From positions 29,075 through 93,074 of the forward strand of contig JAWKRR010000028.1 in assembly GCA_041389525.1 (NCBI GenBank): a stretch of DNA of 64,000 nucleotides, written 5' to 3'. A model generated the notes under the pieces. That model was not told the DNA's origin. It searched no databases and saw only the letters and a list, made by a program, of their open reading frames with translations. A program made the translations under genes and the position numbers. The DNA comes from JACKFB01 sp041389525 (GTDB lineage: Bacteria; Myxococcota_A; UBA9042; PHBI01; JACKFB01). Of this stretch, positions 43,234 to 51,270 are shown one piece after another (within the stretch, counting starts at the first letter, position 1; every line of letters starts with the position of its first letter).

Positions 43234-45480
43234 ATGAGGCGTCGCCCCCCGCGCACACGACGCGTCGCCGGGCTCGGGATCGTGTGGTTTTGGGCGTTGG
43301 CGCTCGTCGTGGGGTGGCCCGCACCGGCGGCCGAGGCCGCACCTCGCCAGCGGGGTCAGTCCGAGGTCGCGTCGACCCCGAAAGATCAGCCAGCGACTGG
43401 CGATTCGGTGGGTGCGGACGCTGGCTCCAGCCCGGCGGAGCCCTCGGCAGACGCCGAGATCGCGCCGGAGCCTGGCGCGGAACCGCCCGCCGAGGCCGCC
43501 CCCGAGTCGGCTCCCGACGCGGGCGCGGTCGCGCCCACCGCCGCGCGCGAAGGAGCCGCCGAGCTCGAGGTCATCCACGGCGTGCTCGACCGCCCGGAGT
43601 ACGCGCTGCTGGACGCCGCGTGGCGCGAGATCCAGGCCGATCTGCTGCGCGGCGCGTGGAGCGAGGCCGCGGGCCGCCAGTCTCGCGTCATCGAGCTGGC
43701 CAGGGATCTCGGGCTGCCCAATCTCCCTCAGCTCTCCGCCGTGCTGCTGCGGGCGGCCAGTGAGGCGGCTCGGAGCGGCGCGGTGGACGACGCCGAGAGC
43801 CTCGCCGGCGCCGCCGTGTCGCTCTCGCCCGAGCTCACCTCGCCGCGCATCGAGAAGACCCGCTACCTCTTCCAGCGCACCCCCTTCGCGGTGGCCACCC
43901 AGATCCGCGAGGTACGCCGCGCCTTTGAGAACCTCGGCTCCGACCTCCCCGCGCTCCTGGCCGTCTCCGGCAACGGCATCACGGCCGCGACCTGGGTCAT
44001 CATCCTGCTGCTCATCGCCTTCGCCACCGCGCAGGTCGTCCGCTATTTCCGCTACGCCGCCGGCGATCTGCGGCGCCTGCTGCCCCGCGGCGTCACCCAG
44101 GCCCAGACCTCGCTCCTGCTCGCGGTCTTGCTCGCCGCCCCCTTCTTCGCGGGCCTCGGCGTGCTCTGCACCGTCGCGGTCTGGCTCTGCGCGACCGCGC
44201 TCTACCAGCGCCCCACCGAGCGCGTGACCACGGTGGTGCTCGCCCTCGCCATGGCCGCCCTCCCCCGCCTCGCCACCGACGTGGTGCGCTCGCTCTCCTT
44301 CCCGGGGACGCCCGCCGCCACTATCGCGCGCTGCGCCAGCGGGCCCTGCACCGTCGAGGACGAGGCGCGGGTCGTCGACTACGCCAACGTCGGCCGGCAC
44401 TCGTTTCACAGCCACTTCACCGCGGCCCTCATCGTGGCGCGCGACGGGCGCCTCGATGAGCGCAAGCAGGCCCGCGCCGACAGCTACGCCCGCATCGCCG
44501 CCGAGCTCGAGCCGGGCCCCGAGTCCCACACCCTCCACGCCAACCTCGCCTACTTCGCTGGCGTCGCGAGCTGCAGCGGTGTGCGCCTGGGGCTGCCCCA
44601 GGCCGAGCCCAAGGTCGAGGCCTCGTTTCGCGAGGCGATATCAGGCTGGAAGAAGGCGCGGGAGCTGGACCCGGAGTACCTGCCGGCCATCTACAACGCG
44701 GCGGTGACCCACCTCCAGCTCGGCGACGAGGCGGACGGCCAGCGCCTCCTGGAGCAGGCCCTCGCCCTGGCGCCGGGCCTCGTCAGCCGCTGGAACAAAG
44801 AGGTCGCCCACGAGGAGAACCTGCTGCGTTGCAGGGAGACCGAGACGCCCGCGCGCCACCTGATGCCCCCGCGCCTCCCCACCCACGGCCTGCTCGCTGA
44901 CGTCCTCGACAGCGACGCGTCGACCGCCGCGCTGATCGTGCCCTTCTCCCGGCTGGTCACCGGCCGAATCGGCGCCCGCGGCGTCTTGGCCGTGGCCATC
45001 GCGACCCTGCTGCTCTGCCTGCTGGCCTGGATGCTCGCGCGGGCCATTCGCCCCTCGCGCGCCTGCCGCGAGTGCCACGCCGTCGCCGACCCACGCACCC
45101 GCCTGGACCTCGGCCCCACCTCCATCTGCGAGCGCTGCCTGCTCACCGAGATCCGCCGCAGCTTCGCCGACCCCAAAGAGAAGTGGTTTCGGGACAAAGA
45201 GCTCGAGATCTCACGCGCCCGCCGCGCCCGGAGCGCCCGCTGGCTGTCGTGGGTTCTGCCCGGCGGCGCCCAGTTCCTGAGAGGCGCGCCGCTGCGAGGC
45301 ATGCTCTTCCTGGGGCTCACCCTGAGCTCGATCATCGCCGGGCTGGCCCTCAACGTCATCGTCCTCGATCCCGCGGGCGCGACCGGCGTCGGCGGCGGCC
45401 GCTTGGCGATGTTCGGCACCCTGGCGCTGTTGACCTGGCTGGCCTCCGTCATCGACGCCCACTCCTCGAGGAGCACCTGA
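43234..45480 (+). CDS. Multi-TM protein with TPR-like region and zinc-ribbon-like cysteines
   Basis: 748 aa. The N-terminal signal-like hydrophobic segment (IVWFWALALVVGWPAP) is followed by a low-complexity Pro/Ala/Glu region and a helical domain. TM helices lie at about 250-275, 295-330 and 345-365, a TPR-like segment (YLPAIYNAAVTHLQLGDEAD...LLEQALAL) follows, then another TM, CRECH...CERC (a four-Cys, possible zinc site) and two C-terminal TM helices. No known family was recognised. It is the first of a coupled run: its stop TGA shares one base with the ATG of the DUF4388 gene, which continues to phoH and ybeY. Confidence 0.7.
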   Translation: MRRRPPRTRRVAGLGIVWFWALALVVGWPAPAAEAAPRQRGQSEVASTPKDQPATGDSVGADAGSSPAEPSADAEIAPEPGAEPPAEAAPESAPDAGAVAPTAAREGAAELEVIHGVLDRPEYALLDAAWREIQADLLRGAWSEAAGRQSRVIELARDLGLPNLPQLSAVLLRAASEAARSGAVDDAESLAGAAVSLSPELTSPRIEKTRYLFQRTPFAVATQIREVRRAFENLGSDLPALLAVSGNGITAATWVIILLLIAFATAQVVRYFRYAAGDLRRLLPRGVTQAQTSLLLAVLLAAPFFAGLGVLCTVAVWLCATALYQRPTERVTTVVLALAMAALPRLATDVVRSLSFPGTPAATIARCASGPCTVEDEARVVDYANVGRHSFHSHFTAALIVARDGRLDERKQARADSYARIAAELEPGPESHTLHANLAYFAGVASCSGVRLGLPQAEPKVEASFREAISGWKKARELDPEYLPAIYNAAVTHLQLGDEADGQRLLEQALALAPGLVSRWNKEVAHEENLLRCRETETPARHLMPPRLPTHGLLADVLDSDASTAALIVPFSRLVTGRIGARGVLAVAIATLLLCLLAWMLARAIRPSRACRECHAVADPRTRLDLGPTSICERCLLTEIRRSFADPKEKWFRDKELEISRARRARSARWLSWVLPGGAQFLRGAPLRGMLFLGLTLSSIIAGLALNVIVLDPAGATGVGGGRLAMFGTLALLTWLASVIDAHSSRST

Positions 45481-46616
45481 TGTCCGGCGCCGAAGCCCCA
45501 TGGACCCTGGCGCGGGTCCTCAGCGTGATGGAGTCGGAGTCGCGCACCGGCGTGCTGGAGGCGGTCACCGCGGACGTCAGCGCCCGGATTCACTTCCGAA
45601 ACGGCTACATCGTCGGCGTCTCGAAGGCCGACGCGACCTCGCGTTGGCGGCTCGGCGACTACCTGTCGGAGAGCGGCGCGGTGACGGTCGAGCAGATCGT
45701 GAGCGCGCAGCGGGACGCGACCAAGCAGGGGCTGGACGTCGAGGATCTGCTGATCAAGCACGGCCGCATCTCGGAGGACGGCCTGCGCCGCTTCGCCGAC
45801 ACCCTGGTCCTCGACGAGCTGATGCCGCTTTTCCGCTTGGAGGGCGCCAACTTCAAGTTCCTCGAGGAGCGCCCCATCCCGACCCGGTTCGCCACCCAGC
45901 TGCCGGTCTCCTTCGTGCTGCGCGAGGGCGAGCGCCAAGCCAGCCGCTACGCGGCGCTGCGCCAGCGGGTCGGACACCCAACCGCCATCTACCGAAAAGA
46001 CGCCTCGGTGATGGGCGAGGTCCTGGGCTACGAAGAGCCGGCGCGCGGCGAGACGGCGCTGGACCTGTCCGCGAACGCCCGCGCCGTCTACTTCTTCCTC
46101 GACGGCGAGCGCAGCGTGCAGAGCGTCTCCCACGCCGCCGCCCTGACGCTCTTCGACACCTACGTCGCCCTCGACGAGCTGCTGGACGTCTGGCTGGTCA
46201 ACGTCGTGTCCGCCATGAGCGGCCCCAACGACCGCGCCTCAGGGACCTCGCACCTGCCGCGCGTGGTCACGGTGCTCACCTGGTTCATCGTGCTGGCCGT
46301 CCTCGGCCTCGGCGGCGAGTTCGCCTGGCGCAACCTGGACCAGCTCGGGGCGTCGGCGACCGCGGCCACCTTGGGGCTGCCCGCCGCCGACGCCGGGGTG
46401 CGCGACGCGGCCATCCAGACCACGCACGACGGGCTCCAGCTCTACCGGCTGCAGCGCGGCGCGTTCCCCGACACCCTGGCCGAGCTCATCGACTCCGGTC
46501 TGCTGCCCACTCAGAAGGCTACCCTGTTGGCCGACTTGCGGTACGCTCGGGCGGACGGCGGCTACACACTGGAGTCGGCGCCATCCGCTCACACACCCGG
46601 CCGCGCCGACCCTTGA
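45480..46616 (+). CDS. DUF4388-domain protein with TM and pseudopilin-like tail
   Basis: 378 aa. Residues about 10-110 (LARVLSVMESESRTGVLEAV, RIHFRNGYIVGVSK, LGDYLSESGAVT) match DUF4388/PATAN-type regulatory domains seen in myxobacterial signalling proteins. The middle has a GspE-N-like segment (QIVSAQRDATKQGLDVEDLL). A TM helix (VVTVLTWFIVLAVLGLGGEF, about 255-275) precedes a C-terminal YRLQRGAFPDTLAELIDSGLL segment like the periplasmic part of type II pseudopilins. It couples regulation to secretion or motility in other systems; the role here is unknown. Its stop overlaps the TTG start of phoH. Confidence 0.75.
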   Translation: MSGAEAPWTLARVLSVMESESRTGVLEAVTADVSARIHFRNGYIVGVSKADATSRWRLGDYLSESGAVTVEQIVSAQRDATKQGLDVEDLLIKHGRISEDGLRRFADTLVLDELMPLFRLEGANFKFLEERPIPTRFATQLPVSFVLREGERQASRYAALRQRVGHPTAIYRKDASVMGEVLGYEEPARGETALDLSANARAVYFFLDGERSVQSVSHAAALTLFDTYVALDELLDVWLVNVVSAMSGPNDRASGTSHLPRVVTVLTWFIVLAVLGLGGEFAWRNLDQLGASATAATLGLPAADAGVRDAAIQTTHDGLQLYRLQRGAFPDTLAELIDSGLLPTQKATLLADLRYARADGGYTLESAPSAHTPGRADP

Positions 46617-47653
46617 CCGAGACGCCCTCCACCCAGCTCACCTTCGAAGACGCCGACGCCTTTCAGCGCCTGTGCGGCTCGAACGACGAACACCTCCAGA
46701 TCGTGGGCCGCCGCGGCCGCGTCGAGGTGCAGGCGCGCGGCAACATGCTGACCCTGCGCGGTGAGCCCCACGACACCGAGCTGGTGGCCGACACCCTCGC
46801 GCAGCTCTACGAGTTGGTGCGCCAGGGCCACGTCATCTACCCGCCCGACGCCCGACGCGCCGTGGACATCGTCGCGGGCGGCGGACGCCTGACCGAGGTC
46901 TTCCTGGACACGGTGCTGGTCGCGTCGGGCAAGCGCCGGATCGCCCCGAAAAACCTCGCTCAGAAGCAGTACATCGACGCGATCCGGCGCCACGACCTCT
47001 GCTTCGGCATCGGCCCGGCCGGCACCGGGAAGACCTACCTGGCGATGGCACTGGCGGTCTCGGGCCTCGTGGCGGGCGACGTGAAGCGCATCGTGCTGAC
47101 CCGCCCGGCGGTCGAAGCGGGCGAGCGCCTGGGCTTTCTGCCCGGCGACATGGCCGACAAGGTCAACCCATACCTGCGGCCGCTCTTCGACGCGCTCCAC
47201 GACATGCTGGACATCCGGCGCGTCGCCGACCTGATGAGCGACGGCTCCATCGAGGTGGCGCCGCTGGCCTTCATGCGCGGGCGGACGCTCAACGACTGCT
47301 TCGTGATCTTGGACGAGGCGCAGAACGCGACGCGGGAACAGATGCGGATGTTTCTGACGCGCATTGGCGTCGACACGAAGGCGGTCGTGACGGGTGACAT
47401 CACCCAGACCGACCTCCCCGACCGCGACCGGAGCGGCCTGGACCACGCGCGAAAAATCCTAAGTGGCGTCGATGGAATCGCGGTATGCGAGTTCACGGCG
47501 GACGACGTGGTGCGGCACCCCCTGGTGGCGCGCATCATCCGCGCCTACGAGCGCGACGACGCGCAGGCCGAGCGCTTTCGGTCGCCCCGGCTGCTCGGCC
47601 GCGGGAACATGGACGGAGAAGTGTCTGATGGAGGCACGGATGGCGGAGCCTGA
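46613..47653 (+). CDS. phoH: PhoH-family ATPase
   Basis: 346 aa from TTG 46613, overlapping the previous stop as TTGA. The PhoH domain shows Walker A GPAGTGKTYLA, PAVEAGERLGFLPGDMADKVNPYLRPL and Walker B FVILDEAQNAT, followed by GDITQTDLP. The N-terminal 100 residues resemble the KH/NYN-like N-region of PhoH-like proteins. PhoH is an RNA-associated ATPase often encoded next to ybeY, as here. It is probably cytoplasmic, linked to rRNA processing or RNA decay. It overlaps ybeY by 14 bp. Confidence 0.92.
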   Translation: MTETPSTQLTFEDADAFQRLCGSNDEHLQIVGRRGRVEVQARGNMLTLRGEPHDTELVADTLAQLYELVRQGHVIYPPDARRAVDIVAGGGRLTEVFLDTVLVASGKRRIAPKNLAQKQYIDAIRRHDLCFGIGPAGTGKTYLAMALAVSGLVAGDVKRIVLTRPAVEAGERLGFLPGDMADKVNPYLRPLFDALHDMLDIRRVADLMSDGSIEVAPLAFMRGRTLNDCFVILDEAQNATREQMRMFLTRIGVDTKAVVTGDITQTDLPDRDRSGLDHARKILSGVDGIAVCEFTADDVVRHPLVARIIRAYERDDAQAERFRSPRLLGRGNMDGEVSDGGTDGGA

Positions 47654-48131
47654 GTTCGAGTGTGGGGTCGACGTGCTGTGGGAGCACCGCGACTCGGAGG
47701 ATGAGGCCCTGGTGGCGCTGATGGCGGAGCGCGGTACGGCGCTGCTGTCGGCGACGGCGATGAGCGAGCGTGAGCTGTCGATCGTGCTGACCGACGACCC
47801 GACCATCCGGCGCTACAACGCGACCTGGCGGGGCGAGGACAAGACGACGGATGTGCTGAGCTTCCCGATGGACGAGGGCGAGGGCGGGCTGCCCGGTGGC
47901 GGCGGGCCCTTGGGCGACGTGGTGCTCAGCCTGGACACGGCGGCGGGGCAGGCCGAGGAGCACGGGCACAGCCTCGACGACGAGCTGACCTTCTTGCTCG
48001 TACACGGCTTCTGCCATCTGCTCGGTCACGACCACGCGGAACCCGACGAGGCCGCGCAGATGCGCACCGAGGAAGAGCGCCTGCTCACCCTGGTCGCGCC
48101 CACCGTGACGCGGCCCCCCACCCCGTACTAG
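47640..48131 (+). CDS. ybeY: Endoribonuclease YbeY
   Basis: 163 aa; ATG 47640 has GGAGG 8 bases upstream (an ATG at 47628 in frame is a weaker alternative). The metal-binding signature HGFCHLLGHDH (H-x3-H-x5-H) and NATWRGEDKTTDVLSFPMD are diagnostic of YbeY (UPF0054). It is a single-strand-specific metallo-endoribonuclease for 16S rRNA 3'-end maturation and 70S quality control. The phoH-ybeY order is conserved in many bacteria. Confidence 0.93.
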   Translation: MAEPEFECGVDVLWEHRDSEDEALVALMAERGTALLSATAMSERELSIVLTDDPTIRRYNATWRGEDKTTDVLSFPMDEGEGGLPGGGGPLGDVVLSLDTAAGQAEEHGHSLDDELTFLLVHGFCHLLGHDHAEPDEAAQMRTEEERLLTLVAPTVTRPPTPY

Positions 48132-48165
48132 GCGCCCTCGCCGGCAGCCCGAGGAATTGGCGACC

Positions 48166-48825
48166 ATGCGCGGCGGATCGAAGGAATTTGAGCAGGCTCT
48201 GGACGCGACCCCGGCCATCGCCCTGGTCGAGGCCGACCGCGTCGACCAGGCGATGCACACCGCGAGCGCGTGCATCGCCGGAGGCCACCGCGTGGTGGCG
48301 ATCTCGGCCTTGGTGCCTGACTTTATGGAGTTGGTGCGCGCGCTGGTGCCCCGTCACGACCTGCTGGTCGGCGTCGCGATGCCCGACGGCGCCGAGAGCG
48401 TGGCGGCGGCCTGCCGCGACGGCGCCTGCTTCGTGTTGGGCGCCGACGTGGACCCCGCGGTCGGCGAGGCGGCCCGCGCAGCCGGCGCGGTCTGGCTGCC
48501 CGGGGTCGCGACGCCCGGCGAGCTGCGCAGCGCCAGCGCGGCCGGCGCGGCGCACGCCCACGTCTACCCCGCGCTGGCTGGCCCCGCGCTCTTGCGGCAG
48601 CTGCGCCGGGCCGCGCCGGCGCTGGCCCTCGTCGTCGGCGGGACGGCCGAGACGGACGCGATGGAGGCGTGGATCGCGGCGGGCGCGCGGGCCGTCGTGT
48701 TGGACGACGCCATCGCCCCGCGCGAGCTACGGGAGTCCGGCGACATGATGGCGATCCGCGCGCGCGCCGCCAGCACGCACCGGGACGCGAGCCGCCTCTC
48801 GCTCAAGGCCCGGGGGTCCGCGTGA
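48166..48825 (+). CDS. KDPG-aldolase-like protein, catalytic residues apparently lost
   Basis: 219 aa; ATG 48166 with GAGGA 10 bases upstream. The fold pattern of 2-dehydro-3-deoxyphosphogluconate aldolase is clear (WLPGVATPGELRSASAAGA, LALVVGGTAETDAMEAWIAAGA). At the active site, however, the Glu/Arg segment (VAISALVPD) has Ala/Leu, and the Schiff-base Lys position (normally LKFFPAE) reads HVYPA. The protein is thus probably not an aldolase; it could be a regulator or have another activity. The next gene starts at its stop (GTGA) and encodes a PfkB-like protein, as if the pair derived from a KDG/KDPG pathway. Confidence 0.75.
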   Translation: MRGGSKEFEQALDATPAIALVEADRVDQAMHTASACIAGGHRVVAISALVPDFMELVRALVPRHDLLVGVAMPDGAESVAAACRDGACFVLGADVDPAVGEAARAAGAVWLPGVATPGELRSASAAGAAHAHVYPALAGPALLRQLRRAAPALALVVGGTAETDAMEAWIAAGARAVVLDDAIAPRELRESGDMMAIRARAASTHRDASRLSLKARGSA

Positions 48826-49787
48826 GCGCCGCCCAGAAATCCGACGAGCGCGGGCTCGGGCTGGTCGTCATCGGCGACGCGCACCTGACCTTGAGCGCGG
48901 GCGAGCCCTTCGAGGACGCCCCGACCTACCGCCGGACCCTGGGCGGCGACGCCCTGCTGACAGCCATCGTCGCGGCCCGCGCCGGCGTGCAGGTCGCCCT
49001 GGTCACCCGCGTGGGCGAGGACGACTTCACCGACTGGATGCTGCAGACCTTCGAGGCCGAGCGCCTGCACCTCGACTACACCCGCCAGGTCGCCGGGCCG
49101 AACCCGGTGATGCTGCTGGGCACAGGCCGCGACGGTCGACAGAGCGCGCGCTACGTCGGCGCAGGCTCAGCCGTGTCGCTGGATCCCTCCGATCTAGTAG
49201 ATATCCCCTGGGATCTCGCCCGCCTCGTCTTCGTGCCGGGCAGCCTGCAGGCCCTTGGCGCCGCCGAGCGTCAGACCGCCGTGGTCGCCTTTGAAACCGC
49301 CCGCGCCGCCGGGGTCCGCACCGTGTACGACCCCACCCTGGTCCCCGGCCAGTGGGCGCGCGAGGACACAGGCGCTGCCCGCGCCGCCTTCGAGGCGATG
49401 CTGCCGCACACCGACGTGCTCATCATCGGCGCCCCCTACGCCGCGGGTAAGCTGCTGGGCCGCCCCCTGGCCGCCGAGGCCGCGCGGGAGGCGCTGCACC
49501 GAGGCGTGAGCGCCGCGGTAGTCCGTCACTCTGACGGCAGCGTCATCGTGGCCGACGCGCGCGGGGCTCACACCATCGCGGCGGAGGCGGGAGCCGACGG
49601 CCCCGGCGACGCCTCGCGGCCCGCCGTATTTGACGGCGCCCTGGTCGCCGCCCTCGCCAAGGGCTTTCCGCTCGTCGACGCCGCCGCGCTGGCGTCGGCC
49701 GCCGATCGCGCGGCGCCCCTCGCCCAGCGCGACCTGGACTCTCTGCCCTCACGCGAGGCGATCCGCGCGCACTTCGAATCTGCCTGA
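48822..49787 (+). CDS. PfkB/ribokinase-like protein, eroded anion-hole motif
   Basis: 321 aa; GTG at 48822 overlaps the aldolase-like stop (GTGA). The N-terminal GLVVIGDAHLTL, GGDALLTAIVAARAGVQVALVTRVGEDDFTDWML and the VYDPTLVPGQW middle fit a PfkB carbohydrate kinase. The ATP/anion-hole motif, normally D-x-x-GAGDAF, reads here as PAVFDGALVAAL, so the Asp may remain but the glycines do not. Activity is doubtful. Together with the preceding gene it looks like an ancestral KDG kinase-aldolase pair adapted to another role. Confidence 0.72.
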   Translation: MSAAQKSDERGLGLVVIGDAHLTLSAGEPFEDAPTYRRTLGGDALLTAIVAARAGVQVALVTRVGEDDFTDWMLQTFEAERLHLDYTRQVAGPNPVMLLGTGRDGRQSARYVGAGSAVSLDPSDLVDIPWDLARLVFVPGSLQALGAAERQTAVVAFETARAAGVRTVYDPTLVPGQWAREDTGAARAAFEAMLPHTDVLIIGAPYAAGKLLGRPLAAEAAREALHRGVSAAVVRHSDGSVIVADARGAHTIAAEAGADGPGDASRPAVFDGALVAALAKGFPLVDAAALASAADRAAPLAQRDLDSLPSREAIRAHFESA

Positions 49788-49885
49788 TCCCACCGCGGAG
49801 GGGCGGCGTTGCGCGGTTCCGGGTCCCGAGACCGGCGGCTCCGGATCGCGTCAGGAGCGGATTTCCCTCGTATCTGCAACAGGTT

Positions 49886-49897
49886 ACAGGGCCCTGT
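49886..49897. promoter_or_regulatory. 12-bp perfect palindrome ACAGGGCCCTGT
   Basis: The sequence is its own reverse complement and lies about 20 bp upstream of a possible -35 at 49917, so it could be an operator. It is short enough to be chance in GC-rich DNA. Confidence 0.3.
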
Positions 49898-49916
49898 GCG
49901 GGAAGATGATCCGGAC

Positions 49917-49945
49917 TTGGCTTATTTGCTTCCATCGCGTAATTT
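49917..49945 (+). promoter_or_regulatory. Candidate promoter upstream of a structured transcript
   Basis: TTGGCT (49917-49922) and TAATTT (49940-49945) are spaced by 17 bp. Matches to consensus are 4/6 and 3/6. A transcript from here would run about 150 nt to the T-run at 50098-50102. Confidence 0.3.
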
Positions 49946-49949
49946 TGCG

Positions 49950-50102
49950 GTGGTTCAGGTGACGGCGTGTCCGTTCCCTCTCAGGCCTGGGCAAGGTGTT
50001 CATCCGAACCGCGCGCAGTGCTCCCCTTGGCCTGTCTGGGGATCGCTGTGATCGCACTGGCCGATGGTGACCAGCCCCCGGGTACCATCGGCCATACTTT
50101 TT
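49950..50102 (+). ncRNA. Candidate small RNA ending in a terminator-like hairpin
   Basis: The interval has no coding pattern and two complementary sets. CAGGCC...AAGG (49982-49996) pairs with CCTTGGCCTG (50025-50034) with a bulge, and a 10-bp stem with T-run closes the 3' end. It does not show the conserved motifs of tmRNA, RNase P or SRP RNA; 6S RNA was not recognised. It could be a leader of the ferredoxin gene or an independent sRNA. Confidence 0.25.
50059..50102 (+). terminator. Rho-independent-type terminator
   Basis: GGCCGATGGT (50059-50068) and ACCATCGGCC (50084-50093) form a perfect 10-bp stem with a 15-nt loop. Four bases after the stem comes TTTTT (50098-50102). This is the clearest intrinsic-terminator shape in the window, 270 bp past the PfkB-like stop. 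Confidence 0.5.
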
Positions 50103-50108
50103 CGTGGT

Positions 50109-50157
50109 CGCGTCATCCCCGCCCCGCACACACCGTGTTCGCGGCGAGGATGACGCG
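50109..50157. promoter_or_regulatory. Large inverted repeat ahead of the ferredoxin gene
   Basis: CGCGTCATCC (50109-50118) and GGATGACGCG (50148-50157) are perfectly complementary with 29 nt between. A second small stem GGGCG/CGCCC lies at 50168-50183, immediately before the ATG at 50190. They could form an RNA structure controlling translation, since the gene has no visible Shine-Dalgarno. Confidence 0.35.
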
Positions 50158-50189
50158 ATACGACGAAGGGCGCTGCGCCGCCCTGCTGC

Positions 50190-50540
50190 ATGGAACGCGA
50201 CGCGACGATGCGCCCTGATTACCGAATCCTGTGGCACTTGCGCGACGGCTCCACGCAGGCCTCCGACGGCTACGGGCCGCTGAATCTGCTGGCACATGCC
50301 GAGATCCTCGACATCGAGTTGCCCCAGGCTTGCGGCGGTCAGGCCGAGTGCGGCACCTGTCGCGTGCGCATCCTCGCCGGCGAGGTCACGCCCGCCGCCG
50401 GTGACGAGCTGATCTTGATGGAGGACCACCGCAAGCGCTTCGCCGCCGACGAGCGCCTCGCCTGCCGGGCGCGGCCGCGCGGCGACGTCGAGGTCGCCCT
50501 GCGGAGTCGGCGACCGAAGGACCTGCGCGACGTCCGCTGA
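50190..50540 (+). CDS. 2Fe-2S ferredoxin (plant/adrenodoxin-type fold)
   Basis: 116 aa. Four cysteines fit a 2Fe-2S beta-grasp ferredoxin: ACGGQAECGTCRV (C-x5-C-x2-C) and LACRARP. ELILMEDHRKRF between them and GDVEVAL at the end match adenylate-cyclase-linked and xylene-monooxygenase-type ferredoxin domains. It transfers electrons to an unknown partner; no reductase is adjacent. ATG 50190 is used, with an in-frame alternative at 50208; neither has a good Shine-Dalgarno. It is preceded by a structured non-coding region. Confidence 0.85.
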   Translation: MERDATMRPDYRILWHLRDGSTQASDGYGPLNLLAHAEILDIELPQACGGQAECGTCRVRILAGEVTPAAGDELILMEDHRKRFAADERLACRARPRGDVEVALRSRRPKDLRDVR

Positions 50541-50546
50541 CGCGGC

Positions 50547-51215
50547 CTAGCCGAAGAAGAGGTGGGGCCTGAGCGCGTCGAGGTGCGGCCCCCGCTCGTG
50601 CAGGTGGGAGGCCTCGATCAGCGCGTCCGGCGCGTCGCCCCAGGCGATGGCGAGCCCCGCGACGCGGGCCGCCGCGACGTCGTTGGGCCCGTCGCCGACG
50701 AAGGCCGTCCTCGACCGCGCGACGCCAAATCGCTCGGCCAGCGCGAGCAGTCCGGCCGCCTTGTGGTCGCGATCGTAAGGCGTCGCTTGGCCGCCGATGA
50801 GCCCGCCCTCGGCGTCGAACTCGAAGCGGTTGATGAACACGCCGTCCAACTCGAGATCGGGCAGCACCGTGTGCAGCACCAGGTCGACGCCGCCGGAGAT
50901 GACCGCGACGCGGACCCCGGCTGCGCGCAGGTCCTCGACCAGGCCGCGGGCACCCGGCGCCGGCTCCAGCTCGCGGGCGAGGCTGGTCAGCGCGTCTCGG
51001 CGGGCGCCCACGCCGCGCAACATGCGGATATCGTGGGCGAACCAGTCCGCGTAGCTGATGTCCCCCGCGAGGCCCTGGGCCAGGATGCGCGCCCGCTCGG
51101 CCGGGTCGGTGCCGAGGCGGCGGTGGAAGGTCTTCCAGATCGGCTCGTGGTGGGCGACCAGGGTGCCGTCCAGGTCGAACGCGACGAGGTCGTAGCGGGG
51201 TCGCAGGGTTTGCAC
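50547..51215 (-). CDS. SerB-like HAD phosphatase
   Basis: 222 aa from GTG 51215. HAD motifs are all present: motif I AFDLDGTLV, motif II AVISGGVD, the Lys of motif III in YDRDHKAAGL, and motif IV FVGDGPNDVAAA. The cap insertion after motif I (ILAQGLAGDISYADWFAHDIRM) is of the phosphoserine-phosphatase type. It hydrolyses a small phosphorylated metabolite in the cytoplasm. It is divergent from the aminopeptidase gene, 55 bp apart. Confidence 0.85.
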   Translation of the reverse strand: MQTLRPRYDLVAFDLDGTLVAHHEPIWKTFHRRLGTDPAERARILAQGLAGDISYADWFAHDIRMLRGVGARRDALTSLARELEPAPGARGLVEDLRAAGVRVAVISGGVDLVLHTVLPDLELDGVFINRFEFDAEGGLIGGQATPYDRDHKAAGLLALAERFGVARSRTAFVGDGPNDVAAARVAGLAIAWGDAPDALIEASHLHERGPHLDALRPHLFFG

Positions 51216-51270
51216 GGGGGGTGGCTCGCCGGGTGGAGAGTTGCGGCGCGGCGATGCTACCTTGCCGGCG

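Larger units (their letters stand above)
49788..50189. other. 400-bp non-coding gap with several structured elements
   Basis: No credible protein-coding ORF was seen. The region is less GC-rich than its neighbours in 49900-49960 and holds a 12-bp palindrome, a possible promoter, a bulged stem, a terminator-like hairpin with a T-run and a second large inverted repeat; these are listed separately. It lies between the PfkB-like gene and the ferredoxin gene. Confidence 0.6.

Noticed and set aside
49950..50102. tmRNA, RNase P or SRP RNA
   Set aside because: None of their conserved motifs was found; only a generic structured RNA can be proposed.
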